From Nageia nagi (Eukaryota > Pinophyta): a stretch of 64,000 nt of DNA. A program made the position numbers and the translations under genes. This document shows, one piece after another, positions 44,101 to 55,511 of this stretch. Positions within the stretch are counted from its first letter, which is position 1. Every line of letters starts with the position of its first letter. The notes below the pieces were generated by a model. It saw only the letters and a list, made by a program, of their open reading frames with translations, searched no databases and was not told the DNA's origin. The stretch lies in the NCBI GenBank assembly GCA_050084985.1, contig JBITNC010000001.1:30256001-30320000 (forward strand), read 5' to 3'.

Positions 44101-45279
44101 CATTTTAAATTGCTAGTAACAAAAAATGCCTTAGGAATATAGTGTGTAAATAGAAGCTATTTCAAATAAAAGTGACCTTTTTCTTAGGACCTCTTAAATC
44201 TAAATATTAATTAGTTGAAGTACAGGCTAGACTAGACCCTACAAGCACCAACTAAAATAAAAGATTGGATCAAAACAGTAAGAAGGATTTATCAAGCCAT
44301 CATTACAAACAAAACTAAGATCAAATCAAGAGAGTATGAATAGATCAAGGTGGTATTAACAAACACAAATTATAACTAATAATATCATTTTCTAAATGAT
44401 GGTATCTGGTTCAATTGACTAGATCCTAATATGAATTCAAAATTTTCCCAAAATGAATTCACTATGGAAATGTGGCAACCTTAGGAATTTCTATAAATGT
44501 AATGGTATTTATTTTTCAAAATGCTAAGACCCTAGGTGTTTCACAACCTGCAAACACAAATGATAAGATACGAAAGTCAATCATGATTACGAGATGAAAT
44601 AAGCTTACTATAGAAATAGAACATGACTAAGTTTAATTTCTCTTTAAACATAAATGACTATGATAAAAAATGTAATTAATATAAAAATATTAATTACCCT
44701 TTCCAAATGACTATGATCAAAATGTAATACACATGACTAAGTTTAATTACAATTTCCCAGTATATGATTATGATCAAAAACATAATTAGCATAATGAATA
44801 GCAATTGCATTTTCTAGGGTATTTGAATATGATCAAAAATGCATTTAACATGACTAATGTTATTCACATTTTTCAAATATAAGACTAATGAATAATAATT
44901 GCAATAAATATGAAAAATATAAATTATGATTTTCAAAGCAAATAACTAAGATAAAAAAGCATTTAATATGATAAATATTAACTATAAATTAACTATGATA
45001 AGCAAATAAATTATTATTGATGAAGCATAATTAAATATGATCAAATTGATAAAGTATGCATGACTAATGCTAAATAAAACAAGTATGCTGATTATAAAAG
45101 ATGATTATGTCAAATGTAGTGTATGGTGCTAGATTTTGGTGTTTACATTTTTTTCCATTTTTGATTTGCATTTTGTTTAGGTTATATGCAATGTAAAAAC
45201 CTAATTTTATGTAATATGATATGATGGCTAATTGTCTCAAGTGATATGTATGATCCACCTCAAATGCATTTTCGATAAG
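44101..45279. other. Gene-free AT-rich stretch with loose short repeats
   Basis: Between about 44630 and 45060 the text TATGATCAAAAATG, followed by TAATTAxCATGACTAA, recurs about seven times at irregular 60-70-bp spacing, suggesting a degenerate tandem repeat. No coding domain is seen. Confidence 0.45.
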
Positions 45280-45967
45280 TGTAGACATCTAAAAAGGAAT
45301 TATTATTTATTAAATAATTCATTTTAAATCTTCAATAATGTATTATGTAAAAAGAGGTTAAAAATACCCAAAGCTATGTAATTTATGTAATGGATCATTA
45401 TATCATGACCTAGGGATCAAATCTTATAGTATAAGTATTGCTATATAAAGACATCAACGGAAACCAAAACAAAAAAAGGGGGGTGGGGGATGATCTTCAA
45501 AGGAGAGGAGATTCTATCAATTGAAAATTAGATAGAAGATCATCATCAAGGCTACAGGACATTACAGAAGCCATGATAAGGCCAAAGACAAATGAAGGAA
45601 GAATGAAGAGTAGGACCTAAGGGAGACCCTTGCAAATATCATATATGTAACAAATGAACACCATTTCTTGCATCTTCTTTATATGATTATTCATTCATTC
45701 AAGCATCTTTACATTTATTATCGCACTTTCAATTTTGTTTATTCCACATCATCAACAACATGTCTCATTTAGGCCCTAATGTATGAATGCATGTTTTTTC
45801 TTGATGTATGATGTTAATTAATTAAATATGTAATTAGGATAAAATGAACATGTATGTCTTTTAATCACTATTTTCATATTCCAAATATATGTCAATAAAA
45901 AAAAAATAGACCAATAGTGCATTAATTAACCCCCATTAATAATTAATTGAATTATTTTGGGTCTACA
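45280..45967 (+). repeat. Putative 5' LTR of element E (688 bp)
   Basis: It starts TGTAGACATC and ends GGGTCTACA, giving matching inverted ends TGTAGAC/GTCTACA. It contains a TATA-like CTATATAAAG near 45450, a GGGG run and an ATTCATTCATTCAAGCATC block that recurs in the TGTAGAC-type LTR at 56439. TTTTAACGAGGATT follows its end. Confidence 0.6.
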
Positions 45968-46452
45968 TTTTAACGAGGATTCTTGCATTAGAAACCCTTA
46001 GTTTTATTTTTTTTATTTTTTATTTATTTAATTTTCTCCAAATTTAGAAAATTTTATTGCTTAAACAAATAAATAATTATTTTCTTGAAAAATGTTACTA
46101 TAGAAAATCCCAATTCTTGGAGGTCATTTTCTTCAATTTGGTGGGATCTAGATTAGAAAAATCTATCCAAACCATAGATAAATAGAATTGAAGAATTTTT
46201 CTAATTTTTTGAGGTCTAGATTTGCATATTTTGAGTGATTTTGAAAATATTTTTGTAGAAAACGTCATATTTGAAAATCATATATTTTAAAAATATTTTA
46301 CAACTATTTGGTGACTTATTTCATGTTCAAAACTTGCAAAACCCATAGGTCATCATAGTAGGCAACTTTTTGAGATTCATTTGAGTTTTTTGCATGCATT
46401 TTTATCAAGATTTCTTAAGGTTTTCATATAGAAATATTTTTTTTGTATTTTT

Positions 46453-47340
46453 TTGCATTTTATCATGGATTTTGCATTTAAAAGTGGTTTACTTGAATAT
46501 TTGAATGTGATAAGTGATTTATTTGCACCTCCTCCTAAACAAGAAATGGCTAAAGATATGGATGTTATGCATAATAGAAAATCTTCGGACAAACTGAGTT
46601 TACCAAATTCATGCTTAACTTTTGTAAATGATGATGTGCAAAAATGATAGAGAAAATAGAGTGCATGGTAATGATAATTATATCATTGAATTTGATTATG
46701 ATGCACATTTAAATATGGATACTATAGATAATGTTGAACTATGTGACATTACATTTACAAAATTGATATCTCAAGATCAATTTAAGAAAATTAAAGAGCA
46801 TATGCTAACCAATCCTTATTTTATGTTTGGCATTTATAATGATCTTGAATTGAAAGAAAAATATCATGCATTTCAAAGGAAAGAATTAGATAAATTGTTA
46901 GAAGATCCATATGTTAGGCAATATTGTATACAAAAGTTTGAGAAGAAAATTATACAAAAGAAACAAAATCAAACACCTTCTCAACCAAAACCATAATATA
47001 AACTTCAAATTCAAGCAAAATCAAAATAATGTTGGTAAAAAGTAACATATTAGGAAACAATAAAAATACAAGATGCTCATATTGTAGAGACACCTAAATA
47101 GGATGACCACAATTGTTCCCCACCACTCGATTAAGAGGCCCCCAAATTTGAGATACTTAGTGGACATCAGCCAAGGGTTATTGATGCCATTAGAAATAAT
47201 CATGATAAACAATAATATTTCAATGGGAAATGAGGATCCTTATTGCACTTATCACAAAACAAAGCATCATGATACAAATTCTTGTCATGATTTGAAAGCC
47301 ATAATTTTGGATATGATTACATAAGGTAAATATCAACTCC
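46453..47340 (+). pseudogene. Gag-like protein of element E
   Basis: The first piece (46453-46647) reads FAFKSGLLEYLNVISDLFAP. The second (46628-46996) is acidic then basic (DICFTK-like middle; FEKKIIQKKQNQTPSQPKP end). The third (47220-47324) ends in EDPYCTYHKTKHHDTNSCHD, followed by LKAIILDMI. That last box is the Cys/His motif of Tat/Athila-type gag C-termini, as in C1 and C2. The frames overlap or shift, so it is broken. Pol is not seen afterwards. Confidence 0.55.
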
Positions 47341-49176
47341 CTTAGCATGCATTAGATTCAGAGATTAAAAATAGAATTGTAAAATTTTAGGACAACTGTG
47401 ATGAAGAAGCACATTATTATTGACATGCCATACTATTTGAAGATCTTTAAAAACATTAAAGTAATAACAGAAATGGTGGTTCTTATTTTGTACATCCAAC
47501 TAATCAAGAAAACATAGGAAAACTTTTTAGTTTAGTTAGATGTAGTTGAGTTTTGGTTACAGGAATATAGAAAATAAAAGGATTAACCTTTTGAAAAGTA
47601 TCAAGTTAATATTATACTCCTAGATGAGTGTTTCTAACACTTCAATAAAGCTTCTCTAGAAATACAAATTGAATATCTTAAATCTTTTTAAGATAATAGC
47701 AGCTCAAGGTCCAAAAAATGCAATGGAAAATTTTTAGAAGAAAATGCTAGTTCTCATAGCAAAATATACTAAATTATATGGTGGTGGTTCCACCACCCTC
47801 TAGTGTACTATAATTTCTAAATTTTGCATATCATATAGGTTGCATATCATGAGTCAATCTATTGCATACATTTGATTACCATGGTAAATTTTTATCAAGT
47901 TTTTAATCATGTTATCTTTGAATCTTCATCTTTTCAATCATGTTCTATTGCTTCTTATTTTCTCTTTTTACATCTTTTCATCCTCATCATTTCATCACAT
48001 CTTTTTCTCTTATCAAATATTTTTCTTATCTTTATGTTTCATCAAGATTCTTAAATTTTCCATGCTAATCAAATACCTCATATATAGGGTAGTATTGTGT
48101 CTAATCATTGCATCACATAATAGTTGCATTTCATTGAAAATAAAAAAAAAATAAATAAACAAGAGACATAAAAAAAATGGATTTAAACTCAGTTGGGGGT
48201 AGTATTAGTTTTAGGTGGGGGTAATTTTAGTTTTAGCTAGGGGCATGATAGAACTTAGATATTGAAAATTAGAAGGCAAAATTCAAAATCAAAAAGTACA
48301 AAAATTGCCTATTCATGGGGCATAAAGGTAAGATAAGGTAAGGTATATCATCTCAGATGTTTTAATATTGTTTATGGTATTCATTGCAAAATTATCATTG
48401 ATTAATTAAGGCCACTATTACTTTTTTGAATATCTAGTATAAAAATTGAACATTGTATATAATATTCTTATGATTGCTATTTCAAATAAAATGCCTGTTT
48501 TACTAGTGAAATTCAAGGCCATTGTATTAGTGAAAATCTAGTATATGTAGCATTATGGCATTGCATATGAGATATTGCATATATGAATGATTATTTTCAA
48601 TGCTAATTGATGGATTCTCCTAAGTGATATTATCATTGTATAGACAAATTGAATATATGGTCAAATGTTGTTAATTTATGTTGTATTTTGATAATCTTTA
48701 GTAAATGGTAATGTTATTCATTTATAAAATAATAGAAAATATTATGAATGATTGCTACTTTAATATATTTCAAAATTTGCACTTGATATGGAAAATCTCA
48801 CATTTCCAATGATGTACAATTGCTAAAAATTATTTTGTAATTGAGGAATATTAAAAATTTATTGAATATCTAATTCTTTCTATGATTCTTTCATACATGT
48901 GCAATATTTTATGGATGAGAATCAAAATTGTTAAAAACATGATCATAAAATTATAGGTATACCACACCACCAACAATGTGAATTTACTTTGAAAATTTAT
49001 GCAAATTGAAATTCTAAAATTCAAGGTTATTAAATATTTTAATATTAGGTACTTTTATAGAAATTGAATACTACTATTCATTATTCATCATATGACTGAA
49101 AATACTAGGCATACCATGCTATCAATGACATGGACTTATATTGAAAATTTATGCAAATTCAACTTCATAAAAAGAC
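47341..49176. other. Element E tail or spacer without a supported gene
   Basis: AT-rich with short frames only. Near 48190-48245 there are three G-runs (TTGGGGGTAG, GGTGGGGGTAA, CTAGGGGCATG). They look like a polypurine-rich segment, but no LTR begins there. Confidence 0.4.
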
Positions 49177-49275
49177 CCTATGGGACATCCATTAATAAAA
49201 ATACCCTCTAGGGCACCCATTGATAAAAAGACCCTTTGGGGCACCCATTTATGAAAAGACCCTTTAGGGCACCCA
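49177..49275. repeat. Short tandem repeat, four copies of ~30-33 bp
   Basis: The unit AAAAGACCCTTTGGGGCACC, followed by CATTxAT, occurs four times with small changes (GGGACATCC, AGGGCACCC). Confidence 0.85.
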
Positions 49276-49675
49276 CTACATATTGTATTAAGTTCATAGA
49301 TTATGAGTTGTTTGTCATAGTAGTATATGCATCATGGAATATTATATTAATTTCATCCTTGCTATTTACATTGCTTATTCTTTTATGGATGTGATCTATG
49401 TAAGTATATGTTGTTTTATTTTATAGGTATTATTCTAGGTGCGTAGGATTGTATAGACCATTCACCTCATAGAGGGACTCGTATTTTTGGATTGTTTACC
49501 CAAAATAACAAGAGCTAGGGGAAACTAAGACCAAAAGGGGGTAAGTGACATACCATACTTGACATATCGATCAAAATAGGGAAGTCCATTTTACTATTGA
49601 AAATCTTTTTCTCTTATTTATACTTCTTTGGATTATGCAATTCTAGTACTTTTCATTATATATATAAAGACGGTG
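49276..49675. other. Left flank of C2
   Basis: No coding domain. CCAAAAGGGGGTAAG near 49530 is polypurine-rich. It ends AAGACGGTG at the C2 LTR. Confidence 0.4.
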
Positions 49676-50590
49676 TGTTACAAATAAAATTGAATTTGCA
49701 AATAAACAAATAGAGAAATATCTACAGACTCAATATTATCTGTATACTAGCTACAGATAGCAATTTATTCTAGATATCAATAAACAACATAACCAATTCA
49801 GCAGTGTACTTGTATCAACCAAGACTGTGATTCGTGTACTTACCTCACGGAATGTACCTAACAACGAAAGATGTAGATGTTGATGATGCAATGATGATAA
49901 GCTATCCTTTCCACAACGTCGTGACTTGCAAGGATGCGAAAAGAGGACCGAGGCGGTCCATTTCAGTAGTATTAGAGTGCTGACGGTGTTCTTCTATTCA
50001 CAAAGGAGCGCTGGTGGCCCTAACTTGGTAGCTTTGACCTCTCGATTAGGTCTAGATCTTCAGTATAGATATCTCAGATTGCAGTGTAGTATCAGAATTG
50101 ATCGCATATGTCAGGAGAGCTCGTGTAAGGAAGCACACAAACCATAGCCTTGTAGGCAGTACTAAGAGATACCTTAAGGGGTAGCCACTTACAAGACCAT
50201 ACGCGGGATCATGTGTATCCTTGTTGTTGTGGACTTACTATTAGATCCCTTATTTATATAGATAATAGATAATACTGCCCATAGGTCGGCGTGCATCCAC
50301 ATAAATAAGGTTAATTCACAAGATTTAAGATAAACACATCAATAAACAAGATAATTCATGCAATACTCAAGATAAGCCATGCAATATTCAAAATAACCCA
50401 TGCAATATTCAAGATGACCCATGTAATATTCAAGATAACCCATGCAATATTCAAGATAACCCATGCAATATTCATATTCAAGCTAAACATTGATATTATC
50501 ACTTTAATCCATTCAAGACATATAGTTAGGCCAAGCATATTTCATTAATTTATTGATTTAAAAGCATAAAATCATTTTTATGTGTTAACA
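49676..50590 (-). repeat. 3' LTR of C2 (915 bp) with internal 21-bp minisatellite
   Basis: The plus-strand left end is TGTTACAAATAAAATTG (one T missing compared with TGTTTAC) and the right end is TTTTTATGTGTTAACA. At 50355-50475 the unit CATGCAATATTCAAGATAACC repeats six or seven times. Confidence 0.9.
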
Positions 50591-50934
50591 GATGCCCCAC
50601 TTTGGATGTAAAATCGAAAGAAGCATGAGGTGAGTTGAGATTTTGCATTCAAAGTAAAAACACAACATCATAGCAAACAATTTTGATAAGTAATGATAAA
50701 CACTAACCATTCCAAACTTAAACAACATCATGATAAAGCTTATAGGTTAAGAAAACTCCCTTTTGATATTTACCTTGGGCATGCTTGCCCCTTGCATTTT
50801 GCTATAGAAGGTGATAGCCTGATATGTCTGATAATCTGATAAGCTAATAATCTTGCTGCAATGTTGATGACCCAAGATAACAAACTTGACAACACACATG
50901 ACAATGACAGGACAGATGACTTGACCACACATGT

Positions 50935-51095
50935 CGATTGGACGACATCTTGACAAGACCACATCACAAGACAAAACATGACAACACACATGACCAACTC
51001 ACAAGACAAGACAACACACATGACCAACTCACAAGACAAGACAACACACATGACCAACTCACAAGACAAGACATGACAACACATGATAACCATAA
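50935..51095. repeat. C2 array 1: 30-bp tandem repeat
   Basis: ACATGACCAACTCACAAGAC, followed by AAGACAACAC, recurs three times at 30-bp spacing (50989-51075), flanked by degenerate copies. Confidence 0.85.
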
Positions 51096-51099
51096 CCAC

Positions 51100-51590
51100 A
51101 CATAGGAGAGAGCTAAGTTCTACACAACTGAGCCTTCGCACCAAGAGGTGTACTCCAGTTGCATGAGAACTGAACTCCGCAAAATAATGATAAGCTGATA
51201 TGTGAGAGCTAAGTTCCGCACAACTCTTTGCACCAAGTTGCATAAGAATCGGACTCCGCAGAATAATGATAAGCTGATGCATGAGAGCTAAGTTCTACAC
51301 AACTGAGCCTTCGCACTGAGAGGTGTACTCCAGTTGCATGAGAACCGAACTCCACTGAATAGTGATAAGCTGATATGTGAGAGCTAAGTTCTACACAACT
51401 AAGCCCTCGCATCAAGAGGTGTACTCCAATTGCATAAGAACCGAACTCCGTAGAATCATGATAAGCTGATGTATGAGAGCTAAGTTCCACACAACTGAGC
51501 TTTCGCACCAAGGGGTGTACTCCAGTTTCATGAGAACCAAACTCTGTAGAATAATGATAAACTGATGAAGCTGATACTCCACCAAGAAGC
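51100..51590. repeat. C2 array 2: ~96-bp tandem repeat
   Basis: GAGAGCTAAGTTC, ACACAACTGAGCC, TTCGCACCAAGAGGTGTACT, then GAACCGAACTCCG recur in about five units near 51108, 51205, 51285, 51380 and 51475. It is the same unit as in C1 and C3. Confidence 0.87.
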
Positions 51591-52045
51591 ATGATAAGCT
51601 GACTATGGGAGCTGAACTCCACTCATAGCCACATGATAAGCACATGATAAGCTGACTATGGGAGCTAGACTCCACTCATAGCCACATGATAAGCACATGA
51701 TAAGCTGACTATGGGAGCTAGACTCCACTCATAGCCACAGGATAAGCACATGATAAGCTGACTATGGGAGCTGGACTCCACTCATAGCCACATGATAAGC
51801 ACATGATAAGATGACTATGGGAGCTGGACTCCACTCATAGCCACATGATAAGTACATGATAAGCTGACTATGGGAGCTGGACTCCACTCATAGCCACATG
51901 ATAAGCACATGATAAGCTGATTATGGGAGTTGGACTCCACTCATAGCCACATGATAAGTGCATGATAAGTTGACTATGGGAGCTGGACTCCACTCATAAG
52001 CATGATAATCTGACCACAGGAGCTGGAACTCCACTCATAAGCATG
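51591..52045. repeat. C2 array 3: 53-bp tandem repeat
   Basis: CTGACTATGGGAGCTGGACT, CCACTCATAGCCACATGATA, AGCACATGATAAG recurs at 53-bp spacing (51601, 51654, 51707 and on) for about eight units. Units are very similar, indicating recent expansion. Confidence 0.92.
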
Positions 52046-52469
52046 ATAATCTGATCACTCAAGTCTGCAAACACAAAAACTCAAAGCAATATTCTCCTGG
52101 ATATATCATTCGTTAAACACCTGTGATGCACACATGATACTTGGATAAGCTGATAATTCAGATCTACAAACACGAAACTCAAGGCAATATTCTCTTGGAT
52201 ATATCATTGATCAAACATCTATGATGCACTCATGATACTTAATAAACTAATTTTCTAGATAAAGGACCGTAGGCGGTCCTTTCTTACTGACTTAGAACAC
52301 CGGTGGTCTTCAATAAGACCGTGGGCGGTCCTTTTCTTAAGGATTCATCAAAAACCATGAAAATCACATCCCTGTGAATCACCTCTGGATTCCAGATTGA
52401 TGCCCAATTGCTGATCTACGTGCACCAAACACTCAAATCAAAATTATTCTTGAAGTGTGTGCCCTAACC

Positions 52470-52920
52470 TTTCTATAAAAGGGGCCCCACCCTTCCTCAT
52501 TTATTCACCCTATCATTTTCATAGCTGAGAGCATCCCAGAGCTCAAGAGACTGATTTAAAGAGGTTTAGCTGGTGCTTTTGTCACTATTGCTAAATAATT
52601 CTTCCTGTATTGCTGTGCTGCCCACTATGGCCCTACCGATCACACGTTGAGAGGGACACAGAGCTACCTTGGTAGCTAATTCTCCTGCTGGTCATCAGGT
52701 ACACTACCTCTTTTACCTTTTTCATGCTATGTTTTTGCTTATTCTCAGATTTTTAGCCGCATATACACTGGTTTTCCAAATTGCCCCCTAGGGTTTTCCT
52801 ATTGAATACCCTAGCCAATCATTTTTCCCTTTTTATTTTGAATTTTTGGTATCATGGATGTACTATGCTCATCTGTACAAACCTGTACCCTAAATTTTGT
52901 CAACCTTTGTGCACCAAGGA
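52470..52920 (+). pseudogene. Truncated antisense PMD gene of C2 (promoter and first exon only)
   Basis: The TATA block TTTCTATAAAAGGGG and the ATGGCCCTACCGATC start of exon 1 are conserved with C1. The exon ends at CATCAG followed by GTACAC (donor near 52699). Intron 1 is recognisable up to about 52915, where homology to C1 ends at TTTGTGCACCAA. The PMD body is deleted. Exon 1 has a TGA where C1 has TAG; its last codon CAG is intact here but TAG in C1. Confidence 0.7.
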
Positions 52921-53251
52921 GCCTGATATACATAAGATAATATTGATCACTGTATATGAGATAAAACTGAGCACCATGTCAAGAGGCCTGTAGAAGAACT
53001 GATATCTGCCCCAAGAGATATGCAAAATAGTGACCCAAAAGTAGCAACTCCATACTAAGGGGGATCCAGTGACCTTCGTTCCAACAAAAATAGATCACAA
53101 AAGGAGACCGCAGGCGGTCTTCACTACTAGATATGGAGCGCTGGTGCTCTTATTCTTACATAAAAATGGATCCCCGTTTCCTCTACCATAATGTTAGTTA
53201 GCATGTCTACCCTAATGTTAGTTCCGTTAGTATTAGCATGATCACGGGTGC
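52921..53251. other. C2 spacer after gag
   Basis: No domain is seen. It contains one copy of the family C palindromic motif at 53104-53120 (GAGACCGCAGGCGGTCT). Confidence 0.5.
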
Positions 53252-55489
53252 TCACCAAATGATATTTCTGAAGGGCAACTCACCCCCGCTAGTGCTAGCT
53301 TCATGTTGATTCTTACACCATGGTGCCCCAATGATAGTAGGGCTTTTTGTTTCATTTTCCTGTGCATACATTACTCCTGTGTTATGTTTGGGCATGGGGT
53401 TTTTGTAGATTCCCAAGTTTTCATTATCTGTATGCACAGGAGCTTTTCCTTTTATGTCAGGTTTTTCAAATGAGATTGCCTTTCTATCTACTAGATCTTG
53501 GATGATATCTCTAAGTTTTTTACACTCACATGTTTTGTGACCATGAACTCTATGGTATAGGCAAAATCCTCCTGTAGTTTTAGTGGCTTGTTGGTTTACA
53601 GGTGGCAATTGAATTAGACCCTTCTTCACCAATAATTGCAACAACTCATTATGATCTTCTATGATTTTAGTGTATACTCGGGGAGTCGGAGGCTTGCTTG
53701 ATTTTTGTTTGCATTTTTCTTGTGTGATTATGTTGATTGTTGCAGTTTCCCTTTCTTCTTTTCTAAGTTTCCACAAACCAATTTTCATCATGTGTTGCTC
53801 TTTTCGAATCATGGAATCAATCATTTCAGAGAGGGGTTGGTCTATGTAGTTAAGGAATTCAAGCATCATCTCATCTCTAATGGAGTTTATCAACATGTGT
53901 TTTAGTTCTTTCTCATTCAAGTTTATGAATTTTGCAATTTTCTTCCATTCGGCTACAAACTTGCTAAATGGTTGATTTTCTTTCTGTTTCATTTTGGCAA
54001 GATCTATAATGAGTGGTTTTTTCTTTATGTTATATTGATATTGATCTATGAATTCATGTTTTAGTTGCCTATAACTCTTGACGCTTTGATTTTCAAGTCC
54101 ATAGTACCAATCGGATGCTTCTTTCCCTAAGCTAAGTGAAAAAAGTCTAGCTAACATATCAGATACATGTTGATGTCTATAAGCTGCTTCTTTAAAGATT
54201 GCAATATGCATTCTCGGATCACTCCTACCATTATATTTATCAAAATCTATGTCTTTCCCTTTCCAAATTTTACTCCTTATTCTTGAACAAAGAGGGTGAC
54301 TTTCTTCTAGTTTTTCGTTCTCCTTTGCTTCATTTAAATGTATTAGCCTTTTCAATTGTTCAGCCATGTTTGCTAGTTGTGCTCTCATTTTACCTGATTT
54401 TTCTTTTTCAATTTGTGAGTTTGGATTATCTTTAGGTTGCTTATTTATGAAATCCATATTTTCAGGTTCTTCTTCACTTTCATAATCAAGTATTCCAGGA
54501 GTGAATCTCCCTATTTGTTCTCTCCATTCATGAATCAGTTGATTTTCTAATTCTCCCATGATGACCTGTCTTACACTTACTTGAGCTTTCCGGTAAGATT
54601 TTGTATTTATTATTTTCTTTACCTCTATCTCTTTGATTTTCTTTTCTTTATCCGACCAAAAAGGGTAAGCATTAAGAAGTTTTTGTGCAACAGGGTCTGT
54701 TTCAAGTTCTATTTCTGACTCACTATCAGACTCATCATCAAACTCAATTATTTCATCATCTTCTTCTTCTAATGTTGTTGGTTTATGATATGCAAATGCC
54801 AAAGATGATGAAGAGGGTTCACAAACATTTTGTTTAACTATCTCAAGGGCAAAAGAATTTTGATCATGATGGAGCATACAAAAGTTAATATGACTTTCCA
54901 TGGTAGAAATGGACCGCGAGCGATTTATTTCTATAGGGTTTAGATCGTGAGAAGTCTTATCATGATCGATTATGATGTTTGAAAAGAAGATTGGTTCATC
55001 CAAAAATGTTCTAAAGGAAAATCTGAGACTGTTCACTATTAAAAATTCATAGATTTTATGCAATGAATAAACTATGGTAGGATCTTCAGAGAACTTGTAG
55101 AATGCCCCAAAATGCTCTATGAATTTTTGTATCAACCTTAGTTTATCTTCAGTGAGGTTTGAATTGTTAGATTTTACCCAACGATAAAGGACCAATTGTG
55201 ATTTGTTTTCCAAAGGTAGAACTAGATTTTCTAAAATTCCTCCTCCAAGGGTTTCATTATCCAAGCTATCATTATCCTCGGAATCACCATGATAGGGTTC
55301 CTCACCTGGCAGTTTATCTTTGATAATCCTAGGAGCACTTTCTCTGTTTATTCTAGCACTTTTCCTAGTTGGCTCTATTCCTTTCCATGTTTTTCTTTTT
55401 CTTTTATTTTGTTCAGGTGATGATTGAACTAATGAAGGATAATCTGACAATTCATTTATATCTCTACCCATTGTTGAATCAGAAAGCAT
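53252..55489 (-). CDS. Gag polyprotein of C2, intact 745-codon ORF
   Basis: This is the longest open frame in the window, starting MLSDSTMGRDINELSDYPSL 23 bases after the LTR. Residues ~1-110 are basic then acidic (RTRKSAR-like, GDSEDNDS). Residues ~230-300 are strongly acidic (EEEDDEIIEFDDESDSESEI). A capsid-type region covers ~400-600 (DMLARLFSLSLGKEASDWYY, FVAEWKKIAKFINLNEKELK). The C-terminal box at ~640-675 is FCLYHRVHGHKTCECKKLRD, then IIQDLVDRKAISF. The box is a CxxH...HxC motif and not a classic CCHC knuckle. Gag would assemble particles and package RNA. No protease or pol follows, so enzymes must come from another element. It may still be translatable. Confidence 0.88.
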   Translation of the reverse strand: MLSDSTMGRDINELSDYPSLVQSSPEQNKRKRKTWKGIEPTRKSARINRESAPRIIKDKLPGEEPYHGDSEDNDSLDNETLGGGILENLVLPLENKSQLVLYRWVKSNNSNLTEDKLRLIQKFIEHFGAFYKFSEDPTIVYSLHKIYEFLIVNSLRFSFRTFLDEPIFFSNIIIDHDKTSHDLNPIEINRSRSISTMESHINFCMLHHDQNSFALEIVKQNVCEPSSSSLAFAYHKPTTLEEEDDEIIEFDDESDSESEIELETDPVAQKLLNAYPFWSDKEKKIKEIEVKKIINTKSYRKAQVSVRQVIMGELENQLIHEWREQIGRFTPGILDYESEEEPENMDFINKQPKDNPNSQIEKEKSGKMRAQLANMAEQLKRLIHLNEAKENEKLEESHPLCSRIRSKIWKGKDIDFDKYNGRSDPRMHIAIFKEAAYRHQHVSDMLARLFSLSLGKEASDWYYGLENQSVKSYRQLKHEFIDQYQYNIKKKPLIIDLAKMKQKENQPFSKFVAEWKKIAKFINLNEKELKHMLINSIRDEMMLEFLNYIDQPLSEMIDSMIRKEQHMMKIGLWKLRKEERETATINIITQEKCKQKSSKPPTPRVYTKIIEDHNELLQLLVKKGLIQLPPVNQQATKTTGGFCLYHRVHGHKTCECKKLRDIIQDLVDRKAISFEKPDIKGKAPVHTDNENLGIYKNPMPKHNTGVMYAQENETKSPTIIGAPWCKNQHEASTSGGELPFRNIIW

Positions 55490-55492
55490 GCT

Positions 55493-55511
55493 TCACATCG
55501 GGTTCACCAAA
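55493..55511 (-). promoter_or_regulatory. Putative primer-binding site of C2
   Basis: The minus strand reads TTTGGTGAACCCGATGTGA immediately after the LTR. The tRNA is not identified. Confidence 0.55.

Noticed and set aside
51209-51675. Long open frames through the C tandem arrays (also 57997-58521 on both strands)
   Set aside because: They arise because 96-bp units are a multiple of three and lack stops; the product is a simple repeat with no domain and both strands are open.
53661-54435. Plus-strand open frames across the C2 gag
   Set aside because: They are antisense shadows of the intact 745-codon gag with no domain of their own.
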